Under the pieces are notes generated by a model. That model made no database searches, was not told where the DNA came from, and was given only the letters and a program-made list of their open reading frames with translations. The position numbers and the translations under genes are program-made. Positions 1 to 9,240 of a stretch of DNA of 64,000 bases are shown here, piece after piece (positions within the stretch are counted from its first letter, which is position 1; every line of letters begins with the position of its first letter). Source of the DNA: Rhodospirillaceae bacterium. GTDB taxonomy: Bacteria; Pseudomonadota; Alphaproteobacteria; GCA-2731375. The stretch lies in the NCBI GenBank assembly GCA_018660265.1, contig JABJKS010000059.1:62001-126000 (forward strand), written 5' to 3'.

Positions 1-2
1 AT

Positions 3-1163
3 TTAGCGGAGGCAACACCTCCCCGTCTGAAATACAAGGTGGAAAACGGCATAGAGATGCAGCGCGACGATGTCGTCGGGTGGCATAAAACCCTACACAA
101 AAAGGGCTGGGTCGCGCCGAACTGGCCAGCCGAATATGGTGGTCCGGGTTGGAGCCTGACGCAGAAATATATCTATGATGAAGAACTGGGACTGGCCGGT
201 GCACCCCGCCTGGTGGTGTTCGGTATCAATATGTGCGGCCCGGTCTTGATTGGCTTCGGCACCGAGGCGCAGAAACAGAAATTCCTGCCCCCCATGCTGT
301 CGGGGGAACATATTTGGTGTCAGGGCTATTCCGAGCCTGAGGCGGGATCAGATCTGGCCTCCCTACGGACCATGGCGGTGCGGGAGGGGGATGAATGGGT
401 CATCAACGGGGTGAAAACCTGGACCACCAAGGCGCACTGGTCCGATTGGTGTTTTCTATTGGCGCGGACCAGTACGGAAGGCCGGAAACAGGAAGGTATC
501 AGTTTCATTCTGGTGGATCTGAAAACCCCGGGGATAGAGATCAGGCCGATTTATCTTCTCGATGGCCTGCATGAAACCAACATGGTCTATTTCACGGACG
601 TACGGGTGCCGGTTGAGAATACGGTGGGCGAAATTCACAAAGGCTGGTCCATCGGCAAATATCTCCTCGCCCATGAACGCATGTCTGGCGGCTCACTCGG
701 TCATCAGAAAACCCTGCTACGGCAATTGAAACAGATCGCCGGTCAGGACGAAGTTGTGGGCGGCAAACCCTTGGCCAAAGACCCGGCGTTTGCGCAGAAA
801 ATCGCGACGATCGAGCTGGAGTTGCGAACTCTGGAGGCCTTTAACATGCGGGCCATCGACAAATTTTCCAAAGATGGAGAATTGGGCAGCAAGGCCCTGG
901 GGGTCGAAGCGAATATCTTTAAGATGCGCAGCACCGAAATCCATCAGCGCCTGACCGAGTTGAAGGTAGAGGCGATTGGTCAATACGCCATGCCGAACCA
1001 GATGGCGGCCCTGAAGGAAGGTTGGAACGAGCCAGCCGTGGGGGCTGAATATGCCAACGGTTGCATGCCGGCCTACTTGCATTTTCGCAAACTTTCGATT
1101 TACTCCGGCTCCAACGAGATACAGCACGACATCATTGCCAAGGCGCATTTAGGATTAAAATAA
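3..1163 (+). CDS. acyl-CoA dehydrogenase, 5'-truncated by window edge
   Basis: FAD-dependent alpha,beta-dehydrogenation of an acyl-CoA thioester in the cytoplasm. The frame is open to the first base, so the true start lies upstream; a GTG at 39 is internal. The visible part has the N-terminal HKKGW...WPAEYGG segment of the large-subunit PimC-like group, the YSEPEAGSDLASL substrate and flavin loop, and a C-terminal SGSNEIQ motif. The position matching the catalytic Glu of medium-chain enzymes (YEG) is Ser here (IYSGSNEIQ), as in isovaleryl-type enzymes whose base lies elsewhere. Its stop overlaps the next start by one base (TAATG), so the two genes are probably co-transcribed. The substrate is not predictable. 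Confidence 0.9.
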   Translation, partial: LAEATPPRLKYKVENGIEMQRDDVVGWHKTLHKKGWVAPNWPAEYGGPGWSLTQKYIYDEELGLAGAPRLVVFGINMCGPVLIGFGTEAQKQKFLPPMLSGEHIWCQGYSEPEAGSDLASLRTMAVREGDEWVINGVKTWTTKAHWSDWCFLLARTSTEGRKQEGISFILVDLKTPGIEIRPIYLLDGLHETNMVYFTDVRVPVENTVGEIHKGWSIGKYLLAHERMSGGSLGHQKTLLRQLKQIAGQDEVVGGKPLAKDPAFAQKIATIELELRTLEAFNMRAIDKFSKDGELGSKALGVEANIFKMRSTEIHQRLTELKVEAIGQYAMPNQMAALKEGWNEPAVGAEYANGCMPAYLHFRKLSIYSGSNEIQHDIIAKAHLGLK

Positions 1164-2152
1164 TGAAAGCCATGATCATCCGTAAAAGCGGCGCGCCGGA
1201 GGTCTTTGAACTTGCCGATATCCCGGTGCCCGAAATCGGCCCGCAACAGGTTCTGGTCCGTGTCGCAGCGACCTCCGTCAACCCGGTGGATTGGAAAATT
1301 CGCAAGCTGGGTCCGCCAATAGGCCCCGAAATGCCCGCCGTGTTGCAGGGCGATGTTTCTGGCTTGGTGGAGGCAGTGGGCCGGGAGGTCTCGGATTTCA
1401 AGATTGGTGATGAGGTCTATGGCTGTGCCGGCGGCGTTAAGGGGACAGGCGGTGCCTTGGCCGAATTCATGGCCTGTGACGGGGAATATCTGGCACCAAA
1501 ACCTTCGAACCTCTCTATGGAAGAGGCTGCGGCCCTGCCCCTTGTTTGCCTGACGGCCTGGGAAGGTCTGGTTGACGGGGCCAATGTGGGCTGGGGCCAA
1601 ACGGTCCTGGTACATGCGGGCGTGGGCGGCGTTGGCCATGTCGCCATACAGATCGCCATTGCCCGTGGGGCCACGGTATATGCCACCGTGTCGGGGCCGG
1701 AAAAGGCCGAGCTGGTGCGCGGTATGGGTGCCATACCCATCAATTATCGTGACAACAGCGTTGCCGACTATGTGGCCGAACATACAGGCGGGGTCGGTTT
1801 TGATATCGTCTATGATACGGTGGGCGGCGATAACATTCCAAAGTCGTGGGAGGCTGCGAAATTGCGCGGCACCGTGATCAGTTGCCAGACCAATTCGACC
1901 CAGGACCTGACGCCGCTGCACCTTAAGGGTCTGCAGCATATTGGCGTTCTGATGCTGATCCCGCTGTTGCATGGCCGGGGTGGGGAACGTCATGGCGAAA
2001 TCATGCGGGAGATTACCGCCCTGGCGGAGGCCGGACAGATCCGCCCCCTGATGGACGGGGCACCTTATGCGTTGGAGGATGTGGCAAAGGCGCATGCGCG
2101 CATGGAATCCGGTCAAGCCATGGGCAAGGTGGTGGTGCGGGTCAGCGCCTAG
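1163..2152 (+). CDS. zinc-free MDR oxidoreductase (quinone oxidoreductase-like)
   Basis: Medium-chain dehydrogenase/reductase of about 329 residues. The ATG at 1163 is chosen because it shares a base with the upstream stop and gives the classic family start MKAMII; the frame stays open upstream but has no family sequence there. It has a GroES-like N-terminal half and a Rossmann half with the NADPH loop HAGVGGVGHVAIQ near residues 149-161. The Cys/His zinc ligands of alcohol dehydrogenases are not seen, which fits the quinone oxidoreductase and enoyl reductase branch. It probably reduces an enone or quinone in the same pathway as the acyl-CoA dehydrogenase. Its last 11 bases overlap the convergent nuclease-like gene. 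Confidence 0.88.
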   Translation: MKAMIIRKSGAPEVFELADIPVPEIGPQQVLVRVAATSVNPVDWKIRKLGPPIGPEMPAVLQGDVSGLVEAVGREVSDFKIGDEVYGCAGGVKGTGGALAEFMACDGEYLAPKPSNLSMEEAAALPLVCLTAWEGLVDGANVGWGQTVLVHAGVGGVGHVAIQIAIARGATVYATVSGPEKAELVRGMGAIPINYRDNSVADYVAEHTGGVGFDIVYDTVGGDNIPKSWEAAKLRGTVISCQTNSTQDLTPLHLKGLQHIGVLMLIPLLHGRGGERHGEIMREITALAEAGQIRPLMDGAPYALEDVAKAHARMESGQAMGKVVVRVSA

Positions 2153-2645
2153 TCGCAGCCCTATTTACGGCATCATTTACAGCGTCAGGAAAATCACCGC
2201 GCCACAGACCCCGTTTGCGTTTGCGCGAAGCTGCCTCAACTTGCCGATAGTGCGCCGGCGCGCTTTTTGTGGCGCGGGCATAGCCGGTGTAAATCATACC
2301 TTCCGACAGGTCATAGCCCTTTGCCTTGCAGGTTGCCCACAATGTACTGCTGCGATTACTGTCATCGGGTAGTTCACAAATCACCTCAGTGCCGGCGGTG
2401 AGGTCCATCAACGCCGTCGTCGCGACACGGCCGCAGGCGATGGTCACGTTGCGAAAGGGGCAACGATCATCAGGTGTAGGTGTGGCAATGCCGCGCAGGC
2501 GAATGGTCTGGCCGGCAATCCGCAGGCTTCCTGCATCGATCACCTTGATCGGGCCGGACAATGTCTCGGCATGTGCCGGGGCAAATGGAGCCGGGGCAAT
2601 AATCAGGTGGCTTAGAATTAGCAGCAGCATTATTCTCATCGCCAA
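2142..2645 (-). CDS. secreted thermonuclease-like (SNase, OB-fold) protein
   Basis: A 167-residue protein with a signal peptide (hydrophobic residues 4-20, cleavage likely after AHA at 24-26), followed by a short staphylococcal-nuclease-like domain. Visible landmarks are VIDAGSL, the RLRGI strand with an Arg (about 51) at the place of nuclease Arg35, and the C-terminal YDLSEGMIYTGYARA block. Cys 62, 71, 90 and 106 could form two disulfides in the periplasm. The acidic metal ligands of true nuclease are only partly evident, so activity is uncertain. It overlaps the convergent MDR gene by 11 bases and is divergent from the CoA ligase across 38 bases. Confidence 0.72.
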   Translation of the reverse strand: MAMRIMLLLILSHLIIAPAPFAPAHAETLSGPIKVIDAGSLRIAGQTIRLRGIATPTPDDRCPFRNVTIACGRVATTALMDLTAGTEVICELPDDSNRSSTLWATCKAKGYDLSEGMIYTGYARATKSAPAHYRQVEAASRKRKRGLWRGDFPDAVNDAVNRAATRR

Positions 2646-2683
2646 ATAATGCCAAAATCCGGAAAGAACCGGAAGTCAAAGAA

Positions 2684-4516
2684 ATGCGAGCAGGCTTACT
2701 GGAACCGAAACAGCAGGGTTGGGCAATGGCGCTAGACTATCTGGAACCAAAGATTGATGTGGAACGCCGCGACGATGGCAGCATTATACTGTCTTCACCC
2801 CATCCCTTGGCCCCGGCGGAGCGGCAGCTGGGATTGTATATGCGCCATTGGGCCGAGGCGGCACCGGAACGGACGTTTCTGGCGGTGCGGAAAGGCGACG
2901 GTTGGCAAAACCTGTCCTTTGCTGAGGCCCGTAAACAGGCCGATGCTATTTCCAAAGGGCTATTGGAACGGGATCTAAGCGCAGATCGTCCGGTGATGAT
3001 CCTGTCCGGCAACTCACTACAACATGCCATGCTGACCTACGGTGCCATGCAGGTGGGTATTCCCGTCGCACCCGTCTCGCCGGCCTATTCGCTGATGAGC
3101 CAGGATTTCGCCAAGCTGCGGCATATTTTTGCTCTGGTACAGCCGGGGTTGATCTTCGTGGAGGATGCAACACCCTTCGCCCAGGCCCTTGATAGCCTCG
3201 ACCTGGGCGGTGTCGAAGTTTTGGATGGCAACGGTTTGCAAAGCTTGAGTGCCGCGAACCCAGGGGCGGAGGTCGAAGCAGCCTTCGCTGCCGTTGGCCC
3301 TGACACGGTGGCAAAATACCTTTTCACTTCCGGCTCCACCGGCCTGCCAAAAGGGGTCATCAATACCCAAGGCATGTTGTGTTCGAACATGCAGCAACTG
3401 CGGCAGGTTTGGCCGTTTCTGTTGCGCCAACCGCCCATCCTGATCGACTGGTTGCCCTGGAACCATACCTTTGGCGGCAACATCGTCATCAACAACGCCA
3501 TGTGCAACGGCGGCACGTTATATGTGGACGGGGGTAAACCGGCACCGGGTTTGATCGATCTTACCATCGACAATCTACGTCGGGCCGCTGCCAACATTTA
3601 TTACAATGTGCCCGCAGGTTTCGCCGCGCTGTTGCCGTTTCTGGAGGACGATGCGGCCTTGCGGGATAATTTTTTCTCCCGCCTGGAGTTGATATTTTAT
3701 GCCGGCGCAGCCTTGCCCCAGGACCTGTGGCAACGCCTGGAGGCGGTCTCCATCCAGTCGCTGGGTCGTGCAGTGCCCATGGTTTCCGCCTGGGGTTCCA
3801 CGGAAACCGCACCCATGGCCACGGCTGTGCATTGGCCCATCGACAGGGCCGGGGTCATCGGCCTGCCGGTGCCGGGAACCGAGATTAAAATGGTGCCCAA
3901 TGGCGGTAAGATGGAGCTGCGGGTACGCGGACCCAACGTGACGTCGGGCTATCTTAAACAGGCGGAACTGACGGCAGCGGCCTTCGACGACGAAGGCTTT
4001 TATCGTATTGGCGATGCGGGGGATTTCGCTGATCCGGCGCATCCCGTTAAAGGCCTGATATTCGATGGCCGGGTGGCGGAGGACTTCAAACTGACCACGG
4101 GTACCTGGGTCAACAGCGGTGGCCTGCGTCTGGCCGCCATGACGGCTGCCGCCCCGGTCCTACAAGACGTGGTCGTCGCGGGCCATGATCGTGACTATGT
4201 GGCCTTGCTGGCCTGGCCGAACCTGGCCGGATGCCAAACAGTCTGCGGTGATGGAGAGCTGGATGCCGCGGGGGCGGCGGCCTCGGACAAAGTCCATCAG
4301 CATATTCGCCAGGCCCTGGAAGCCTACAATAAAGACTATCCAGGCTCTTCCACCCGGATCAACCGGATGATCCTGATGGCCACACCGCCCGCGACCGACG
4401 CCAATGAAATCACCGACAAGGGTTACATCAATCAACGGGCCGTGCTGAAGAACCGGGCGGTGGAGGTGGGGCGTCTGTATGCTGATGCCCCAGATGAGGG
4501 CGTCATTCAGCTTTAG
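2684..4516 (+). CDS. feruloyl-CoA synthase-like AMP-dependent ligase
   Basis: ATP-dependent activation of a carboxylic acid to its CoA thioester. The 610-residue length and the N-terminal HPLAPAERQLG and C-terminal regions resemble the feruloyl-CoA synthase branch of the ANL superfamily, which activates hydroxycinnamates. Motifs: phosphate loop TSGSTGLPKGV near residue 215, WGSTETAPM near 369, and the hinge region FDGRVAEDFKL. A second ATG at 2726 (MALDYLEPK) is also possible; the upstream one has GGAAG nine bases before it. A short inverted repeat TCCGG-N6-CCGGA (2658-2673) sits between it and the divergent nuclease-like gene. Its 3' end overlaps the convergent desaturase by 4 bases. The exact substrate is inferred, not shown. 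Confidence 0.78.
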   Translation: MRAGLLEPKQQGWAMALDYLEPKIDVERRDDGSIILSSPHPLAPAERQLGLYMRHWAEAAPERTFLAVRKGDGWQNLSFAEARKQADAISKGLLERDLSADRPVMILSGNSLQHAMLTYGAMQVGIPVAPVSPAYSLMSQDFAKLRHIFALVQPGLIFVEDATPFAQALDSLDLGGVEVLDGNGLQSLSAANPGAEVEAAFAAVGPDTVAKYLFTSGSTGLPKGVINTQGMLCSNMQQLRQVWPFLLRQPPILIDWLPWNHTFGGNIVINNAMCNGGTLYVDGGKPAPGLIDLTIDNLRRAAANIYYNVPAGFAALLPFLEDDAALRDNFFSRLELIFYAGAALPQDLWQRLEAVSIQSLGRAVPMVSAWGSTETAPMATAVHWPIDRAGVIGLPVPGTEIKMVPNGGKMELRVRGPNVTSGYLKQAELTAAAFDDEGFYRIGDAGDFADPAHPVKGLIFDGRVAEDFKLTTGTWVNSGGLRLAAMTAAAPVLQDVVVAGHDRDYVALLAWPNLAGCQTVCGDGELDAAGAAASDKVHQHIRQALEAYNKDYPGSSTRINRMILMATPPATDANEITDKGYINQRAVLKNRAVEVGRLYADAPDEGVIQL

Positions 4517-5556
4517 CTTATAGCCGCTATGGGATCGGCACTGACCAATCTGGCGGTGGCGAAAATATGGCGCACTTCCGCGTTGTTCAATAGACCGCGC
4601 TGTTGCATTTCCCGGTGGCAGACGGGCAGATTGTAATGGGGAATGGCGGGATATAGATGATGTTCGATGTGATAGTTCACCTGATAGGGAAACAGAAACC
4701 ACAGCAACCATCCCGGGCCTAGGTTGGTGCGCGCCGCCAGCAAAGGTGAGTGTTCATCCTGGACTGCGCCGTGTTCGCAAATAGCCCGAAAGCGCAGCAA
4801 GGCCTGCAGCACAGTGCATAAGGGCAATATCCACAGAAGAAAATAAGCAACGCCGTAACCGGTCGCAATCGCCAGAGCCAGGGCGCAAACCTGAAGCCCG
4901 ACAACGAACCAGCGATCCTGCCGCGCCGCTTTGCGCAAAACCGGCGCAGTGTCGTGCAAGGGCTCTGTCGTATTCGGTGCTTCGTCATTGATTGCCGGGG
5001 CACCCATGAAATAGGCGAAGGTTTTGGGTGCCGTCCGCCCGGTCAAATCGAACAGCAATTTCCGCAGCAGATATCGCCGCCCCCGTGGATAGCCGCCATG
5101 CAGGGGTATGTCAGGGTCCTGTCGTTCATAGAGATGATTGTGATGCAGGCGATGGACAACCCTGTAGGTGCGCATTGAAATGCCGACCGGTGCGGCCAGG
5201 GCGCGGCCAACAACATCGTTCAACGCCCTGTTCTTGAACAGGCGGTAATGGGCCGCGTCATGGGCCAGGACAAAACAGGCCTGCTGGCGGGAAGCAATGA
5301 TCACAATTGCCGGAACAATCACCCAAGGAGTCCACCAGTAAAGGGCAGCGGCAACACAGGCTGCGACCACCGCAACCAGTGAAATGACTGAAATCCAGGC
5401 CTTCGTATCATCTTGCTGCGACAGTTCTTTGACCAAGGCTGCGGGCAGGCCGGCCCGGCCGCCTTGGCCGCGCCTGTCGTTGCGAAACTCTTCGCCCTGT
5501 CTCTGCTCCTCTGCCATAGCCATTGTGTAAGGTTCCACGGATTTGATAGCCAGCAT
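4513..5556 (-). CDS. membrane fatty acid desaturase family protein
   Basis: Integral membrane di-iron enzyme that introduces a double bond or hydroxyl into an acyl chain. All three histidine boxes are present: HDAAH (99-103), HRLHHNH (about 135-141) and HIEHH (about 295-299). Hydrophobic segments lie near residues 55-90 and 205-235. The length of 347 residues is normal; starts at Met12 or Met14 (MAMAEEQ) are alternatives, as residues 1-11 look poorly conserved. It is divergent from the aminotransferase across 56 bases and convergent with the CoA ligase. The electron donor is not encoded nearby. Confidence 0.86.
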   Translation of the reverse strand: MLAIKSVEPYTMAMAEEQRQGEEFRNDRRGQGGRAGLPAALVKELSQQDDTKAWISVISLVAVVAACVAAALYWWTPWVIVPAIVIIASRQQACFVLAHDAAHYRLFKNRALNDVVGRALAAPVGISMRTYRVVHRLHHNHLYERQDPDIPLHGGYPRGRRYLLRKLLFDLTGRTAPKTFAYFMGAPAINDEAPNTTEPLHDTAPVLRKAARQDRWFVVGLQVCALALAIATGYGVAYFLLWILPLCTVLQALLRFRAICEHGAVQDEHSPLLAARTNLGPGWLLWFLFPYQVNYHIEHHLYPAIPHYNLPVCHREMQQRGLLNNAEVRHIFATARLVSADPIAAIS

Positions 5557-5612
5557 TTTTTCGTGCGCCGATGTCCAGTTGGTATAACATCAACATTTAA
5601 TCGCGCAGTCAG

Positions 5613-6998
5613 ATGAGTGGACCCATGCTAAGCAATTCTCCTATCGTGAACCAATATGTCGACCGTACGCCCGCCAGCCAGGCCCTGGCGGCCCAGGCCG
5701 GAAAGCATTTTCCTTCCGCCATAACCCATGACAGCCGCCACACCACGCCCTATGGCATTTATGTGGAAAAGGCCAAAGGCTCACGCAAATGGGATGCGGA
5801 CGGCAATAACTATGTCGACTATTTCGGCGGTCATGGGGCCTTGATGCTGGGCCACCGTAACGAGGAGGTTGAGGTCTGCATTCAGGAAGCCCTGGCGGCA
5901 GGCACGCATTTTGGTTCGTCCCATAAATACGAGGTTGCCTGGGCCGGCGCGGTGCAAAACCTGATGCCCTCAGCCGAACGAATTCGTTTTACCGCCTCGG
6001 GGACAGAGGCCACATTGCTGGCCATGCGCCTGGCAAGAGCCTTTACAGGTAAGAACCGCATCGCACGGTTTAGAACCCATTTTCATGGCTGGCACGATCA
6101 TATGGCCTTTGGCGTGGCCAATCATTTTGACGGTACGGCGACGCCCGGCGTTTTGCCGGAAGTCGCGGCACAAGTCACACTGTTGGACCCCAATGATATT
6201 GATGCGGTGGCCCAGGCGTTGGAGGACGACAAGGAAATTGCCGCCATTATTCTGGAGCCCACGGGCGGTGGCGGCGGCATGGTGCCCCTGGTGCCTGATT
6301 TTGTGGTGCAATTGCGCGAGTTGACGGAACGTCACGGGGTTTTGTTGATCCTGGACGAGGTGGTTACCGGCTTTCGGGTGCATCCGGGCGGGGCCCAGGG
6401 GTTGTTCGGCGTTACACCTGATTTAAGCACATTGGCCAAAATTCTGGCCGGCGGCCTGCCTGGTGGTGCCGTCGTAGGTCGGCAGGATATATTGGAGCGT
6501 TTGGATTTTAAGTCCGCGGCGGACAAGGCCTTCGAAAAGATCCATCATCCCGGTACTTTCAATGCAAATCCCCTGTCAGCCGCGGCAGGCACCAAGACAT
6601 TGGAGATCATTGCCAATACGGATGCCTGCGCCAAGGCGGCTGCCTTTGGGGCGGAAGTCCGGCAAAAACTGAACGAAAGTTTCGCCCGCGCCGGCATTGC
6701 CTGGGCTGCTTATGGCGAACAGGCGAACTTCTTTATTTTCATGAACAGCGCCGATCTGAAGATTGATCCATTGGAATTTGATCCACTTTCAATGCCCTAT
6801 GAGGATTTGAAAGGCAAACCGGCTGGCCTGTTGAATAAGTTGCGCCTGGCCTTGTTGATCGGTGGTGTCGATATCTCCGGTTCGGGCGGGGGCGTGATTT
6901 CGGCCACCCACGATGACGATGACCTGGCCCAGACCGTGGCGGCGTTCGAGGGTGCCTTGGAAATGTTGCGGGCGGAAGAAAGCTTACCCAAATTATAG
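5613..6998 (+). CDS. class III (HemL-like) PLP aminotransferase/aminomutase
   Basis: PLP enzyme of 461 residues in the glutamate-1-semialdehyde aminomutase-like branch of class III aminotransferases. Landmarks are GGHGALMLGHRN in the N-terminal part, FRTHFHGWHDH, the cofactor motif LILDEVVTGFR, and STLAKILAGGLPGGA, in which Lys276 is the expected Schiff-base lysine. It is not likely the biosynthetic HemL: it is longer and sits with an SDR 18 bases downstream, suggesting an operon that transaminates a substrate and then oxidises or reduces it. A second start at Met5 is possible. Confidence 0.82.
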   Translation: MSGPMLSNSPIVNQYVDRTPASQALAAQAGKHFPSAITHDSRHTTPYGIYVEKAKGSRKWDADGNNYVDYFGGHGALMLGHRNEEVEVCIQEALAAGTHFGSSHKYEVAWAGAVQNLMPSAERIRFTASGTEATLLAMRLARAFTGKNRIARFRTHFHGWHDHMAFGVANHFDGTATPGVLPEVAAQVTLLDPNDIDAVAQALEDDKEIAAIILEPTGGGGGMVPLVPDFVVQLRELTERHGVLLILDEVVTGFRVHPGGAQGLFGVTPDLSTLAKILAGGLPGGAVVGRQDILERLDFKSAADKAFEKIHHPGTFNANPLSAAAGTKTLEIIANTDACAKAAAFGAEVRQKLNESFARAGIAWAAYGEQANFFIFMNSADLKIDPLEFDPLSMPYEDLKGKPAGLLNKLRLALLIGGVDISGSGGGVISATHDDDDLAQTVAAFEGALEMLRAEESLPKL

Positions 6999-7016
6999 CA
7001 GGCGCAGGAGAGCGAC

Positions 7017-7814
7017 ATGGCGGAAGATTTCACAGGCAAGGCAGGCATTGTAACCGGTGCGGGCTCCGGCATCGGTCGATCAGCGGCAATCGGCTTTGCA
7101 GAGGCCGGGGCGCAGGTCGTCATTGTTGATGTGGACGAGGATGGCAGCAATGCCACCAAGGCCATGATCGATCAACTGGGCGGCGAGGTTATCTGCGTCT
7201 CTGCCGACATCAGTCAGGAGGCGGCTGTAGAGAAAATGGTGGCAGAAACCGTCGCCACCTATGGCAAGTTGGATTTCGCCTTCAATAACGCGGGCATTGC
7301 GGGCGATATTGTGCCTTTGATTGATTATACGGAGGAACTTTGGGACCGGGTCATCGGTATCAACCTGAAAGGCGTCTGGCTGTGCATGAAGCATCAGATC
7401 CGGCAAATGTTGGAGCAAGGCCAGGATGCCAATGGCGATGGCAATGGCAATGGCCGTGGTGCTATCGTCAATACGGCCTCGGTCATGGGCCTGATCAGCA
7501 GCGCCAGCAACCCGGTCGCCTACACGGCCAGTAAACACGGCGTTATCGGGCTGACAAAATCCGCCGCCCTTGGCTATGCCGAGGCGGGCATTCGCGTTAA
7601 TGCGGTCTGCCCCGGCTATATCATGACGCCATTGGTGGCGGGCGTGTTTGAAAAACATCCCGATCGTAAGGCACAGATCGTTGCTGACCATCCCATCGGT
7701 CGCCTGGGCACACCGGAAGAGATTGCCGCCGCCGCTGTCTGGCTATGTTCCGATGCCGCATCCTTCGTCAACGGCACCGCCATGACCGTGGATGGCGGCT
7801 ATGTCGCGCATTGA
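7017..7814 (+). CDS. short-chain dehydrogenase/reductase (SDR)
   Basis: Classical SDR of 265 residues. It has the cofactor loop TGAGSGIG (about 13-20), an acidic residue after strand two (VDVDED) favouring NAD(H), the NNAG motif, and the catalytic YTASK. A GGAG ribosome site precedes the ATG. The aminotransferase just upstream is probably its operon partner. Oddity: the segment before strand five contains DANGDGNGNGRG, encoded by a hexanucleotide repeat, which lengthens a surface loop relative to typical SDRs. Confidence 0.88.
   Translation: MAEDFTGKAGIVTGAGSGIGRSAAIGFAEAGAQVVIVDVDEDGSNATKAMIDQLGGEVICVSADISQEAAVEKMVAETVATYGKLDFAFNNAGIAGDIVPLIDYTEELWDRVIGINLKGVWLCMKHQIRQMLEQGQDANGDGNGNGRGAIVNTASVMGLISSASNPVAYTASKHGVIGLTKSAALGYAEAGIRVNAVCPGYIMTPLVAGVFEKHPDRKAQIVADHPIGRLGTPEEIAAAAVWLCSDAASFVNGTAMTVDGGYVAH
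7431..7454 (+). repeat. in-frame hexanucleotide repeat inside the SDR gene
   Basis: Four consecutive 6-base units (AATGGC, GATGGC, AATGGC, AATGGC) code for alternating Asn/Asp-Gly within the SDR. The repeat is in frame, so copy number changes would only lengthen or shorten a loop. Confidence 0.8.
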
Positions 7815-7826
7815 TCAGGAATGCTT

Positions 7827-9125
7827 CTACCGTTCCCGGCGGATTTTTGTGAAGTCGACTGTGTTGTCCGGGCCATCGTGAGGGTCATGGGAATAGGTGG
7901 CGACGGTGCCAAGACCCTTCAATTCGATGGCGTCATGGGCATCGAAATGCCAGCGCTCCCGCAGGCGCCAATAGGTCGGCTCTGACACCAGAATTTTGCC
8001 GGGATCGGCAGCGGCCTCAAGGCGGCTGGCTAGGTTGACCGTGTCGCCCCAGATGTCGAAAGTCTTCTTCGTTGCGCCAATGACGCCGGATATGGCGTGA
8101 CCGCTACTCACGCCGATACGCATGCGGGCATCAAAGCCATAGCGCTGACTGACGGTGCGCAACATGTAAATCATCGACAAAGCAAATTCGAACAGGTTGT
8201 CCACCCCCGCATCGTGAGCGGATGCAACCCCGGTTGCCGCCATATAGCTGTCGCCAATCGTCTTGATTTTCTCCACCCCGTGTTCTTCCGCCAAGGCATC
8301 GAAGGCGGTAAACAATTCATCCAGAAATTCGAGCAAAAGGGCCGGCGAAACACGATGCATCAACTGGGTAAAACCGACGATATCGGCAAACAGGACCGCC
8401 GTATCACTATGGCTGTCGGCAACCTTGGTGTCACTTTTCATGACCTGGGCAAGTACGGGGGCGGGCATGGAATCCCGCAGAAATGATGCCAGCTTTTCCC
8501 GCTCCACCTCGGATTTTTGGTAGGACCCTAGCATCCTTGCGTGCAACATTCGGACGATCGCAACGATCAACAGGACTATGAAAAAGCCGTTGGCGTAGTA
8601 GCCAATTTCATAATCCTGTCGGCTGAATTCCAGCAAGGGTCCATACATCCGTCCCAGCCAGATGCCGACGATGGTGCCTATGGCACAGGTTGCCAGAGAC
8701 AGGGCTAGTGATCGAATTTCGCCTTGCGCAAACATTAGAGCGGGCAGAATGAAGATAAATAGGGCGGTGTATTCCGCGCCCTGCCAGGGGCCGACCAGGA
8801 CGTTGAGAAAGATAAAATGCGCATTGATCGCGAGGAGAAACAGAATGCGCGCCGAACCGAACAGCGACAACGCATTTAACCCTAAGCAGCCACTATACAC
8901 TATGGCAAGGCCCAGGCTGACCAGAGCATAGTAGGGGGATTGCGAAAGAATTCCGCCAAATACGGCATAAAAAATGGATAAAAGAAAGGCCAGGAAAAAA
9001 CACAGATTAGCGGCGTACTTCAGCAGCTTCGTTTCGATACCGTCGTCATCGGTGGTGCCGACCCTGCCGATCATCGAAAGGTATTTGCGCATTTCTGTCT
9101 CTACTGCCATCGCTGACCGTGACAC
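7827..9125 (-). CDS. membrane-anchored class III adenylate cyclase
   Basis: Makes cAMP from ATP at the inner membrane. The N-terminal half (about 38-195) holds roughly six hydrophobic segments; residues 240-400 form the cyclase domain. Metal ligands Asp248 (FADIVGFT) and Asp292 (GDSYMA), the adenine-selecting pair Lys288 and Asp357 (FDIWGD), and transition-state residues Asn364 and Arg368 (NLASR) are all in place, so this looks like an active ATP-specific enzyme. The linker (about 200-235) is where a signalling helix would lie. A start at Met6 is possible. No linked cAMP effector gene is in the window. Confidence 0.9.
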   Translation of the reverse strand: MSRSAMAVETEMRKYLSMIGRVGTTDDDGIETKLLKYAANLCFFLAFLLSIFYAVFGGILSQSPYYALVSLGLAIVYSGCLGLNALSLFGSARILFLLAINAHFIFLNVLVGPWQGAEYTALFIFILPALMFAQGEIRSLALSLATCAIGTIVGIWLGRMYGPLLEFSRQDYEIGYYANGFFIVLLIVAIVRMLHARMLGSYQKSEVEREKLASFLRDSMPAPVLAQVMKSDTKVADSHSDTAVLFADIVGFTQLMHRVSPALLLEFLDELFTAFDALAEEHGVEKIKTIGDSYMAATGVASAHDAGVDNLFEFALSMIYMLRTVSQRYGFDARMRIGVSSGHAISGVIGATKKTFDIWGDTVNLASRLEAAADPGKILVSEPTYWRLRERWHFDAHDAIELKGLGTVATYSHDPHDGPDNTVDFTKIRRER

Positions 9126-9240
9126 GCTATCCGCCCAGGATTGGGCCGTCGGAATGCCGAAGACTGTAGTAGCAAATTAATTGTTACGCAAAATCATTTG
9201 GTGTTTTGTTCCGGGGATTGATGAAATGGACGACCTTGTT
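9126..9240. promoter_or_regulatory. upstream region of the adenylate cyclase
   Basis: About 115 bases, AT-richer than the surroundings, between the cyclase start and the decayed stretch that begins at 9241. The cyclase promoter should lie here. I see no clear operator or -35/-10 pair. Confidence 0.3.

Noticed and set aside
1100-2116. Open frame opposite the MDR oxidoreductase
   Set aside because: Antisense shadow with His/Arg-rich composition and no family motif.
5557-5612. GTTGGTATAACATCAACATT in the desaturase-aminotransferase gap as an operator
   Set aside because: The repeats are short and imperfect; no matching regulator nearby.
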